Shown here piece after piece: positions 44,029-51,905 of a stretch of 64,000 nt of DNA. The translations under genes and the position numbers were made by a program. Where the stretch lies: the NCBI GenBank assembly GCA_035293405.1, contig DATDOE010000075.1, positions 1 to 64,000 of the forward strand, given 5' to 3'. This stretch comes from Gp6-AA40 sp035293405 (GTDB lineage Bacteria > Acidobacteriota > Vicinamibacteria > Vicinamibacterales > UBA2999). The notes under the pieces were generated by a model, which did not search any database, had not been told where the DNA came from, and saw only the letters and a program-made list of their open reading frames with translations. Each line of letters opens with the position of its first letter. The stretch's first letter is position 1.

Positions 44029-45663
44029 ATGCGTTACAGGCAAGCGGGAATACTGGTCGCGGTGGTCGTCATCGCGTCGATGAGCGCCACACCGACGATG
44101 CAGGGGGGCGCGACGGCGCCACGCCCGGGCGGCGTGTCTGCCTCTGGGCCCCCGAAGCTTGCCGACTACAAGAAGGAAGTGGCGGCCAGCGTCGACGGGA
44201 TGTACGACTTGGCCCAGCAGATGGTCGATTCGGTGTTCAGCTTCGGCGAGCTGGGATTTCAGGAATTCGAAACCCAGCGCTATCTGACAGCCATCCTCGA
44301 GAAGGAAGGCTTCACCATCCAAAGGGGGATCGCCGGCGTTCCGACGGCCTGGACCGCGCGGTTCGGATCCGGAAAACCGGTGATCGCGCTGGGCTCCGAC
44401 ATCGACTGCATCCCACAGGCGTCGCAGAAACCTGGTGTGGCGTACCGCGCACCGATCATCGATGGGGCGCCCGGGCATGGCGAAGGCCACAACTCGGGCG
44501 TGCCGCTCAACATCACGGCCGCCATTGCCGTGAAGCGGATCATGCAACGAGAGAAGCTGTCTGGCACGCTTGTGCTCTGGCCGGGCGTCGCTGAAGAACT
44601 CCTCGCGACCAAGGCGTATTACGTGCGCGCCGGCGTCTTCAAGGACGTGGACGTCGTTCTCTACAACCACGTGGGGACGAACCTGTCGACTGGTTGGGGA
44701 GACAGCGCGGGCAATGGCCTCGTCTCGGTGGAGTACACGTTCCAGGGTGAGTCGGCGCACAGCGGCAACGCCCCGTGGCGCGGACGCAGCGCGATGGACG
44801 CCGTGGAGCTGATGAACGTCGGCTGGAATTTCCGCCGGGAGCACCTGCGCATTCAACAACGTTCTCACTACGTGGTCACCAACGGCGGCGATCAGCCGAA
44901 CGTCGTGCCGCGCAACGCATCCGTGTGGTACTACTTCCGCGAAACGTCGTTCCCGGAGATCAAGCGCATGTGGGAAACGGGCGACAAGATTGCCCAGGGC
45001 GCGGCGATGATGACCGACACCACGGTCACCTCCAGAGTGCTCGGGTCGGCATGGCCAATCCACATGAACCGAACCCTCGCCGAAACGATGCACGCCAACA
45101 TCGCCGCGGTGGGTCTTCCAAAGTGGACAGAGGCCGACATGGCGCTCGCCACAGCGACGCAACGCGAGCTGAAGGTGCCTGAGACTGGTCTCGCCACCGA
45201 GATTTCCGAGTTACGCGGCCGGCAAGCGATACCCGACGAGGAGAAGCGCGGTGGCGGTTCGGACGACATCGGCGACATCTCGTGGAACGTCCCCACCGTG
45301 AGTCTCAGCTTTCCCGCCAACTTCACGGCTGGCCCCGGTCACAACTGGGCGAATGCGATTGCGATGGCCACTCCCATCGCGCACAAGGGCGTCATTGCCG
45401 GCGCCAAGGTGCAGGCCATGACCGTGCTCGACATCCTCATGCGGCCCGAGGTCGTGACACAGTCCTGGGACTACTTCCGGAACGTGCAGACGAAGAACGC
45501 GAACTACACACCACTCATCCGCCCCGACGACACGCCGGCCATCTGGCTCAACGAAGAGACGATGGCCAAGTACCGGCCGGAGATGAAGAAGTACTATTAC
45601 GACCCGACCAAGTACAAGACCTACCTGGATCAGTTGGGCATCAAGTACCCCACGGTCCGCTGA
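44029..45663 (+). CDS. AbgB-like M20 family amidohydrolase, exported
   Basis: The 544-residue metallohydrolase belongs to peptidase family M20, resembling the B subunit of p-aminobenzoyl-glutamate hydrolase. Features include GSDIDCIPQASQ, GHGEGHNSGVPL, WPGVAEELLATKAYY, SAHSGNAPWRGRSAMDAVEL and GPGHNWANA. An N-terminal hydrophobic segment points to export, unlike cytosolic AbgB. It should hydrolyse an amide bond, such as an N-acyl aromatic amine or amino acid conjugate, consistent with the amidases in the same island. GGGAGAA precedes the ATG. Confidence 0.88.
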   Translation: MRYRQAGILVAVVVIASMSATPTMQGGATAPRPGGVSASGPPKLADYKKEVAASVDGMYDLAQQMVDSVFSFGELGFQEFETQRYLTAILEKEGFTIQRGIAGVPTAWTARFGSGKPVIALGSDIDCIPQASQKPGVAYRAPIIDGAPGHGEGHNSGVPLNITAAIAVKRIMQREKLSGTLVLWPGVAEELLATKAYYVRAGVFKDVDVVLYNHVGTNLSTGWGDSAGNGLVSVEYTFQGESAHSGNAPWRGRSAMDAVELMNVGWNFRREHLRIQQRSHYVVTNGGDQPNVVPRNASVWYYFRETSFPEIKRMWETGDKIAQGAAMMTDTTVTSRVLGSAWPIHMNRTLAETMHANIAAVGLPKWTEADMALATATQRELKVPETGLATEISELRGRQAIPDEEKRGGGSDDIGDISWNVPTVSLSFPANFTAGPGHNWANAIAMATPIAHKGVIAGAKVQAMTVLDILMRPEVVTQSWDYFRNVQTKNANYTPLIRPDDTPAIWLNEETMAKYRPEMKKYYYDPTKYKTYLDQLGIKYPTVR

Positions 45664-45679
45664 CACGGAGCCACAACTC

Positions 45680-47443
45680 ATGGCTGGGCGCGAGAAGAAG
45701 TGGAGCATCGCGACACGTGTCGTCGTGACGCTTGCCGTAGGACTCAATCTGGCAGCCGCGGCGCCACCTGCGGTCAGTCCCGTGACTGACGCCACGCTTC
45801 GCAATCCCGCACCCGGGGATTGGCTGATGTGGAGACGCACGCTGAATTCCTGGGGCTACAGCCCACTGGATCAGATCAACAGAGCCAATGTCAGACAGTT
45901 GACGATGGTGTGGTCGCGGCCGTTGACGGCAGGCATTCAAGAGGGCACGCCGCTGGTGCACGACGGTGTGATGTTCATGCCGAACCCCTCCGACGTCGTG
46001 CACGCGATCGACGCGGCGACCGGCGATCTGATCTGGGAGTACCGTCGAAGACTTCCAGACGACATTGGAAAGTCGGTGCCGTTTCCGGCGATCAATCGCA
46101 ACGTTGCCATCTACGGCAGCACCATCATCGACACCAGCGCCGATGACTACGTCTACGCGCTCGACGTGGCGTCAGGGAAGTTGGTCTGGGAAACGCAGAT
46201 CCTCGACCATCGCCAGCATCCCGCGCAGCAGACGTCTGGACCCATCATCGCGAACGGGAAGGTGATCTCCGGCCGCGGCTGCGAACCGAAGGGAGGTCCA
46301 GAGGCATGCGTCATCACCGCGCATGACGCGAGAACGGGAAAGGAGCTCTGGCGCACGGGTACGATCCCGAAGAAGGGCGAGCCGGGCTACGACACGTGGG
46401 GGAGCGTTCCGTATGAGAGCCGGTGGCACGTCGGCACGTGGATGGTGCCGAGCTACGACCCGGATCTCGATCTCATCTACATCGGCACATCGGTCACATC
46501 GCCGGCGCCGAAGTTCCTGCTGGCCGGCAACACCCAGAAGCACCTCTATCACAATTCGACGCTGGCCCTTCGCGCCAACACTGGTGCGATCGCCTGGTAC
46601 TACCAGCACCTCATTGACCACTGGGACCTCGATCATCCCTTCGAACGCCTGCTCGTCGATACGGCGGTTGCGCCGAGCAGCGATCAGGTGCGGTGGATCA
46701 ATCCGCGTATCAGACCGGGCGAGAAGCGGCGTGTGATGACCGGAATCCCGGGCAAGACGGGTGTCGTCTACACGCTGGATCGGCAGACTGGTGAATTCCT
46801 CTGGGCGACGCCGACCATCCAGCAGAACGTGGTGAGTGACATCGACGGCGCCACCGGCGCCGTGTCGGTCAACCCCGAGACGATCTTCACCGCGTCGGGG
46901 CAGTCCCGTCTGATCTGTCCCGGTCTCAACGGCGGCAAGAACTGGCAGGCGGGTGCGTACAGCCCCCTGACCAACACGATGTACTACCCGCTGCAGAACA
47001 CGTGCATGACGGCGACCGCGCAGATCGACAAACCGACGCTCACCTCGCTCTACGGTTTCGGCAGCAGGAACCAACTCGCTCCAGGGACCAACAACGTCGG
47101 TTCAATTCACGCCATCGCGGCCGAGACCGGCAAGACCGCCTGGAAGTACGAACAGCGAGCGGCGACGCAGTCGCTCGTCGCGACCGGTGGACGACTGCTG
47201 TTTGGTGGCGACGCGCAGGGCCGCTTTCGCGCGTTCGATCAGGACACCGGCAAGGTGCTGTGGGAAGTGAATCTCGGCTCGCAGGTCACCGGCTATCCGA
47301 TCTCGTACGCCGTGGACGGAAGGCAGTTCGTCGCGGTGAGCACCGGCGGTTCGCTGGCCACGGGTGGCACCAACGGGCTGACGCCGGAACTTCGTGCCGG
47401 CACGGCCAACAACCTCTTCGTGTTTGCGCTGCCGAACAAGTAG
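45680..47443 (+). CDS. PQQ-dependent dehydrogenase, methanol/ethanol family
   Basis: The 587-residue quinoprotein has an N-terminal signal and the eight-bladed propeller with repeated tryptophan-docking motifs such as YALDVASGKLVWE and TGAIAWYYQHL. The active-site block HLIDHWDLDHPFERLL contains Asp316-x-Asp318; an Asp two residues after the catalytic Asp is the mark of lanthanide-dependent enzymes, although the surrounding sequence is unusual. The vicinal Cys pair of classic members is not seen. It should oxidise an alcohol or aldehyde in the periplasm. No dedicated cytochrome is adjacent. The gene follows the M20 gene by 16 bases. Confidence 0.88.
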   Translation: MAGREKKWSIATRVVVTLAVGLNLAAAAPPAVSPVTDATLRNPAPGDWLMWRRTLNSWGYSPLDQINRANVRQLTMVWSRPLTAGIQEGTPLVHDGVMFMPNPSDVVHAIDAATGDLIWEYRRRLPDDIGKSVPFPAINRNVAIYGSTIIDTSADDYVYALDVASGKLVWETQILDHRQHPAQQTSGPIIANGKVISGRGCEPKGGPEACVITAHDARTGKELWRTGTIPKKGEPGYDTWGSVPYESRWHVGTWMVPSYDPDLDLIYIGTSVTSPAPKFLLAGNTQKHLYHNSTLALRANTGAIAWYYQHLIDHWDLDHPFERLLVDTAVAPSSDQVRWINPRIRPGEKRRVMTGIPGKTGVVYTLDRQTGEFLWATPTIQQNVVSDIDGATGAVSVNPETIFTASGQSRLICPGLNGGKNWQAGAYSPLTNTMYYPLQNTCMTATAQIDKPTLTSLYGFGSRNQLAPGTNNVGSIHAIAAETGKTAWKYEQRAATQSLVATGGRLLFGGDAQGRFRAFDQDTGKVLWEVNLGSQVTGYPISYAVDGRQFVAVSTGGSLATGGTNGLTPELRAGTANNLFVFALPNK

Positions 47444-47458
47444 ACAAGGACATCCTGG

Positions 47459-49000
47459 ATGAGTGGACGGACGAGGCCCTTTACGGGCGCCGAGTATCTC
47501 GAGAGCATTCGAGACGGGCGTGAAATCTGGATTTACGGGGAGCGTGTCAAGGACGTCACCACCCACCCGGCGTTTCGGAACACGGCGCGCATGATCGCGA
47601 GGCTGTACGACGCACTGCACGATCCCGCGACGAAGGGTGTGCTGACCAGCGAGACCGACACCGGGAGCGGCGGCTACACGCACAAGTTCTTCAAAGCACC
47701 GCGCGATGCGGCGGAGATGGTGGCGTCACGCGATGCGATCGCGCAGTGGGCCCGCGTCACCTACGGCTGGATTGGCCGGAGCCCGGACTACAAGGCCGCG
47801 TTTCTCGCCACGCTCGGTGCCAATGCCGCCTACTACGCGCCATTCGAGGACAACGCGCGGCGCTGGTACAAGAAGGTCCAGGAAGAAGTCGCCTTCGTCA
47901 ACCACGCGATCGTCAATCCGCCGGTCGATCGCGACAAGCCGCTCGACGAGGTCAAGGACGTGTACATGCACGTCGAGAAGGAGACCGACGCCGGCCTGAT
48001 CATCAGCGGCGCAAAGGTGGTGGCGACCACGTCGACGCTCACGCACCTGAACTTCATCGCCAACAACGGCGCCCTCCCGATCAAGACCAAGCCATTTGCC
48101 TTTGTCTGCATCGTGCCGACTGACGCGCCAGGAGTGAAGCTGCTGTGCCGGCCGTCGTACGAGATGACCGCCGCGGTGATGGGCACGCCGTTCGACTATC
48201 CGCTGTCGAGTCGCATGGACGAGAACGACTCGATCCTGATCTTCGACAAGGTGTTCGTGCCGTACGAAAACGTATTCGCGTATGGCGACATCGACAAGGT
48301 CAACAACTTCTTCCCGCGGTCGGGGTTTCTGCCGCGGTTCATGTTTCAGGGATGCACGCGACTGGCCGTCAAGATGGATTTCCTGGCGGGGTTGCTGCTG
48401 AAGGCGGTGGAGGCCACCGGCGCCAAGGACTTTCGCGGCGTGCAGGCGCAGGTCGGTGAAGTCCTGGCGTGGCGCAACCTGTTCTGGGGCCTCACCGACG
48501 CGATGGCCAGAACGACGATTCCATGGACGCCCGGCTACGTGCTGCCGAATCTGGAGTACGGCCTGGCGTATCGCGTGATGGCCAGCCTCGCGTATCCCAA
48601 GATCAAGGAGATCATCGAGAACACGCTGGCCAGCGCGCTCATCTATCTGCCCTCGAGCGCGCTCGATTTCAAGGTCCCGGAATTGCGGCCGTATCTCGAT
48701 CAGTTCGTCCGCGGCTCGAATGGCTACTCAGCCGAGGATCGCGTCAAGCTGATGAAGCTGATGTGGGATGCCATCGGCTCGGAGTTCGGCGGACGACACG
48801 AGCTCTACGAGCGGAACTACTTCGGCAATCACGAGAGCATCCGGTTCGAAACCTTGCTGGTCTCGGACGTCACAGGTGCCAGCGCTCGTTACAAGGGCTT
48901 TGCCGAGCAGTGCATGGCCGAGTACGACCTCGATGGATGGACGGCGAAGGATCTGATCCATCCACGCGATGTCAGCATTACTTCTTTCCTTCGGCCTTGA
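47459..49000 (+). CDS. HpaB-family flavin-dependent aromatic hydroxylase
   Basis: This is a 513-residue member of the 4-hydroxyphenylacetate 3-monooxygenase oxygenase family, which uses free FADH2 and oxygen to hydroxylate para-substituted phenols ortho to the OH. Family blocks are EYLESIRDGREIWIYGERV, FVNHAIVNPPVDRDKP, EKETDAGLIISGAKVVAT, VPYENVFAYGD and the C-terminal helical region. No HpaC-type flavin reductase is in the window. It is the last plus-strand gene of the island and would fit ring hydroxylation after the flavocytochrome step. Its 3' end overlaps the convergent DUF6152 gene by 23 bases. Confidence 0.92.
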   Translation: MSGRTRPFTGAEYLESIRDGREIWIYGERVKDVTTHPAFRNTARMIARLYDALHDPATKGVLTSETDTGSGGYTHKFFKAPRDAAEMVASRDAIAQWARVTYGWIGRSPDYKAAFLATLGANAAYYAPFEDNARRWYKKVQEEVAFVNHAIVNPPVDRDKPLDEVKDVYMHVEKETDAGLIISGAKVVATTSTLTHLNFIANNGALPIKTKPFAFVCIVPTDAPGVKLLCRPSYEMTAAVMGTPFDYPLSSRMDENDSILIFDKVFVPYENVFAYGDIDKVNNFFPRSGFLPRFMFQGCTRLAVKMDFLAGLLLKAVEATGAKDFRGVQAQVGEVLAWRNLFWGLTDAMARTTIPWTPGYVLPNLEYGLAYRVMASLAYPKIKEIIENTLASALIYLPSSALDFKVPELRPYLDQFVRGSNGYSAEDRVKLMKLMWDAIGSEFGGRHELYERNYFGNHESIRFETLLVSDVTGASARYKGFAEQCMAEYDLDGWTAKDLIHPRDVSITSFLRP

Positions 49001-49388
49001 GCCGCTCCTGTTCGAGTTCGGCTCGAGATCGCGCGCCAAACCTCACACCGCTCGCCGTCAGCGCGGCGGTCACGTATCCGCCGTCGCTGCCGTCCTTGAG
49101 CGGCGCCACGTAGACGGTGATCGAGTCACCGACCTTGATCATGTTGTCGCGGTAGCCCGCTCGAAACATGTTGTTGGTGCTGTGGCCCTCGAGCTCGATG
49201 TCGCGTTCGCCCTTGGCGTCCTTGACGTGGAGCACCAGCTGCATGTGAGGGTTGATGGCAATGAACTTCTTGACCACGCCTGTGATCGCCGTGGTCTTGC
49301 CGAAGTCGAACTGAATAGCCGAATGATGAGCCTGCGCCGCGCTGCTGAACGCCAGGAGCGCCGCCGCGACAATCACGAACTGTTTCAC
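48978..49388 (-). CDS. DUF6152 family exported protein
   Basis: This is a 136-residue protein with a signal peptide ending AAQA and mature start HHSAIQFDFGK, then ITGVVKKFIAINPHMQLVL, the DUF6152 core also seen at 5939. A Glu/Lys-rich C-terminus follows. It is the second gene of a two-gene minus-strand operon after the exported protein at 49403, mirroring the pair at 4117-6343 in reverse order. Confidence 0.85.
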   Translation of the reverse strand: MKQFVIVAAALLAFSSAAQAHHSAIQFDFGKTTAITGVVKKFIAINPHMQLVLHVKDAKGERDIELEGHSTNNMFRAGYRDNMIKVGDSITVYVAPLKDGSDGGYVTAALTASGVRFGARSRAELEQERLKAEGKK

Positions 49389-49402
49389 GACTTACGCTCC
49401 TT

Positions 49403-50158
49403 TTACTTCCGGCCCGGTTCCTTGGCCGCAGCGTTTCGCTCGAGACCCTCGAGGTGTTTGATCCATCCCTCTTCCGCGCACTCATAGGGCAACAGATGGC
49501 CGTTCGGCACCCGCTGCCACTTCTTCACCATGGTGACCGGCGCCGTGTAGAACTCCGGGTCGGTCATCGTCATCTCGGCCACGAGCACGGTCTCACCCTT
49601 GACGCCCTTCTCGAGGTGATAGCGCTCGACGATTGTGGCTTTGGCGCCGTGCGGGTATCGCTGATCGACCTGCTCGACAAGATGCCCCGTTTCGACGACG
49701 AGCGTGTTCCCGTCCCATCGACCGGTTGAATGCCCGTTGCGGCCAGGCAGCCGGTCGGCCTCGGGCACAATCCGATCGCCGAGATAGACGCGGCGAATCT
49801 CGTTGTGCGCCTCGTACACGATGATGATCTGTTCAGGCCGCTGATGGATCTCCATCGGATACCCGCCTGATCCGAGCATCGAGCCCGGCATTCCCGTGCC
49901 GAGGCAGTAGCCGCCGGGTGTGTCGCCGGTCGGCTCGACGAGTGCGCGATAGCGCGCCACCTTCTGCTTCGCCAGGTCGTTCATCGGCAATGCGGGTCCG
50001 GCGCCACGACCGCCACCCGGTCCCTGGCCAGGGTCGTTGTAGGTCGCCCACACGCCGGTGAAGTCCGGATGCTGAGCCTGTATTCCGGTCGTGCCGAACA
50101 GCAGGAACACGGAAACGGCGGCCGTCACCCACGAGGCCGCTCGAAATCGTCGGGGCAT
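49403..50158 (-). CDS. Exported protein of the G-x-W-x-G-D-T-L-V-V family
   Basis: This is a 251-residue protein with a signal peptide (VSVFLLFGTTGIQAQ), HPDFTGVWATYNDPG, a Gly-rich loop, MEIHQRPEQIIIVYEAHNEI, the core STGRWDGNTLVVETGHL, then MTMTDPEFYTAPVTMVKKW. It belongs with the proteins at 4117, 35531 and 36384. The frame runs further upstream, but ATG 50158 has GAGAGGA directly before it and gives a proper signal peptide. It probably shares a transcript with the DUF6152 gene 14 bases downstream. Confidence 0.82.
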   Translation of the reverse strand: MPRRFRAASWVTAAVSVFLLFGTTGIQAQHPDFTGVWATYNDPGQGPGGGRGAGPALPMNDLAKQKVARYRALVEPTGDTPGGYCLGTGMPGSMLGSGGYPMEIHQRPEQIIIVYEAHNEIRRVYLGDRIVPEADRLPGRNGHSTGRWDGNTLVVETGHLVEQVDQRYPHGAKATIVERYHLEKGVKGETVLVAEMTMTDPEFYTAPVTMVKKWQRVPNGHLLPYECAEEGWIKHLEGLERNAAAKEPGRK

Positions 50159-50377
50159 GGTCCTCTCCACGGGCGTAAGGATTGTCGCTGCGACGCGTAT
50201 TTTCAACCGAGGCCGCTCCTCGCCGCAACCGCCATATTGTACGACGCCGCCACGGTGATCACGTTCCGCCTCTTCGGTGAAGTCGGTATCTGCGTCTATC
50301 TGCTGCGGAAATCGAGGTCGGTGGACGAGCGTTTTCATCAGTTGGTTGACGTCATTCATCGAATGATCGTATAAACA

Positions 50378-50526
50378 CGCGTCTGGTGTTTTTGGGAAGC
50401 CGGTGAAAATCCGGCACGGCCCCGCCACTGTAAGCGCTGAGGGTGCGAGCAATCTGTGCCACTGGAGCAATCCGGGAAGGCCGCTCGCATCCGCCGACGC
50501 GCAAGTCAGGAGACCGACCAGACGCG
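50378..50526 (+). promoter_or_regulatory. Cobalamin riboswitch
   Basis: This is a class-typical B12 element of about 149 bases. The closing stem P1 is perfect: CGCGTCTGGT (50378-50387) with ACCAGACGCG (50517-50526). The conserved core GGTGAAAATCC (50402-50412), the B12 box CCGCCACTGTAA (50422-50433) and GTCAGGAGACC (50505-50515) are all present in order. It lies upstream of the cobalamin import and assembly operon and should reduce its expression when adenosylcobalamin is abundant. Confidence 0.95.
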
Positions 50527-50560
50527 GCAATTGGTTCAATCGATCTCGAAGGGAGAATCG

Positions 50561-50665
50561 ATGGGCGTCAGAGTCTCTGCGGCTTCGGCCGATCATTTCA
50601 ATCATCCATCGCCACGGATCACACGGCATCGTCCCTGTGATCGCCTCTCAACCGGCCACGTCTAG
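50561..50665 (+). CDS. Possible short leader ORF downstream of the riboswitch
   Basis: A 34-codon frame starts at ATG 50561 with AAGGGAG five bases upstream, a better ribosome site than that of cobU. It contains four His and ends in TAG at 50665, 80 bases before cobU. It has no recognised family. It may be a translated leader whose initiation is the riboswitch's control point, or a small metal-binding protein. Confidence 0.4.
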   Translation: MGVRVSAASADHFNHPSPRITRHRPCDRLSTGHV

Positions 50666-50695
50666 TTCCGCCCAGGTCCGGCTGCCGTGTCGTGC

Positions 50696-50715
50696 CTCGC
50701 CGCTGATGCGGCGAG
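50696..50715 (+). other. Hairpin before cobU, possible expression platform
   Basis: CTCGCCGC (50696-50703) pairs with GCGGCGAG (50708-50715) over a 4-base loop. There is no T-run, so if it takes part in riboswitch control it would act on translation or RNA stability rather than intrinsic termination. Confidence 0.4.
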
Positions 50716-50745
50716 ATCACGATCGTGCCGGCAACAGCGGTGCAC

Positions 50746-51279
50746 ATGGACCCGGTGAAGACGGTGATGCTCGTATTGGGAGGTGTGCGTAGCGGCAAGA
50801 GCCGCTATGCGCAGGCCGAAGCCTCGCGCTTCGCGTCGGTGACGTTCGTCGCCACGGCGCGGCGATCCGACGCCGAGATGCGCCGGAAAATTGCCGCGCA
50901 TCGACGTGAGCGCCCTCGCGAGTGGAAAACCGTCGAAGCCCACAAGAATCTCGACCAGGTCATCCGCCGTGAGGGCGCCTCCGCCGACCTGCTCGTTGTC
51001 GACTGCCTGACCACGTATTGCGGCGGTCTCGTGTCCCGGAGTGGTGTCTCTCCCAACAGCCGCACGCATGTGACAGCCCTCGTCGAGGCGATTCAGGGGA
51101 CGCCAGCATCGGTCTTCCTCGTCTCGAACGAAGTGGGCAGTGGCGTGGTGCCTGCGTTCAAGAGCGGGCGCCTCTATCGCGATCTCCTCGGCGAATGGAA
51201 CCAGCAGGTGGCGCGCGTGGCTGACCGCGTCGTGCTCCTTGTTGCCGGCGTTCCCATGGCGATCAAGGGGTCACGCTGA
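50746..51279 (+). CDS. cobU: Adenosylcobinamide kinase/guanylyltransferase
   Basis: CobU (CobP) phosphorylates adenosylcobinamide and attaches GMP, activating it for nucleotide-loop assembly. The 177-residue product has the P-loop LGGVRSGKSRYAQ, the RRKIAAHRRERP region with the guanylylated His, LLVVDCLTTY and VSNEVGSGVVP. ATG 50746 is chosen, though GTG 50725 and ATG 50767 are in frame and no start has a strong ribosome site, which would suit riboswitch control. It is the first recognised gene after the cobalamin riboswitch and overlaps cobC (TGATG). Confidence 0.93.
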   Translation: MDPVKTVMLVLGGVRSGKSRYAQAEASRFASVTFVATARRSDAEMRRKIAAHRRERPREWKTVEAHKNLDQVIRREGASADLLVVDCLTTYCGGLVSRSGVSPNSRTHVTALVEAIQGTPASVFLVSNEVGSGVVPAFKSGRLYRDLLGEWNQQVARVADRVVLLVAGVPMAIKGSR

Positions 51280-51905
51280 TGCACAGCTCCGACACTCTCC
51301 TGTATCTGGTTCGCCACGGCGAAACGGACTGGAATCGTGAGCGACGTCTGCAAGGCACACTCGACGTACCGCTCAACGACACCGGCATCGCGCAGGCGCG
51401 CCAGCTCGCCAGCCACTTCACCGCGCTGCCGATTGCCGGCGTCGCGAGCAGCCCTCTTGTCCGCTCGTCGGCGACCGCTGTGCTCCTTGCGAACGTGCGC
51501 GTTTGCCCGCTCCGGATCGACGCGCGTCTACGGGAAGTCGATCACGGATCGTTGAGCGGCGTGACGATGGCGGACATCGCCCAGCGGTTTCCTTCTCTCG
51601 TCGAGAACGACCAGCTGACGTCTGAGGCCTTCGACGTCAGTGGTGGCGAGTGCCTCCTGGACGTGTCCCGCCGCGTCTCAGACGTTCTCGCCGATCTCCT
51701 GTCCTGGCACGAGGGGCAGTCCGTCGTGGTGGTCGGGCATGGCGTCACGCTGGCTGTGATGTGGTGCGCCGCGCACGCCGTTGATCCCGCGCGGTTCGGC
51801 GCACACGTGCCTCCGAACGCCGCCGGCGTGGTCTTGAGGTTCTCGCAGCGCCAGCTGATCGAGTCGCGACCCGTGGTGTCTGCGCCTGTGGAGATGCCGC
51901 AATGA
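51279..51905 (+). CDS. cobC: Alpha-ribazole phosphatase-like histidine phosphatase
   Basis: This is a 208-residue histidine-phosphatase protein. LVRHGETDWNRERRLQG carries the catalytic His, followed by SSPLVRSSATA, the acid/base region LREVDHGSLSG and VVGHGVTLAVM with the second His. In this operon the likely job is to remove phosphate from alpha-ribazole phosphate or cobalamin 5'-phosphate. The ATG overlaps the cobU stop. A second, cut-off relative ends the window. Confidence 0.88.
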   Translation: MHSSDTLLYLVRHGETDWNRERRLQGTLDVPLNDTGIAQARQLASHFTALPIAGVASSPLVRSSATAVLLANVRVCPLRIDARLREVDHGSLSGVTMADIAQRFPSLVENDQLTSEAFDVSGGECLLDVSRRVSDVLADLLSWHEGQSVVVVGHGVTLAVMWCAAHAVDPARFGAHVPPNAAGVVLRFSQRQLIESRPVVSAPVEMPQ

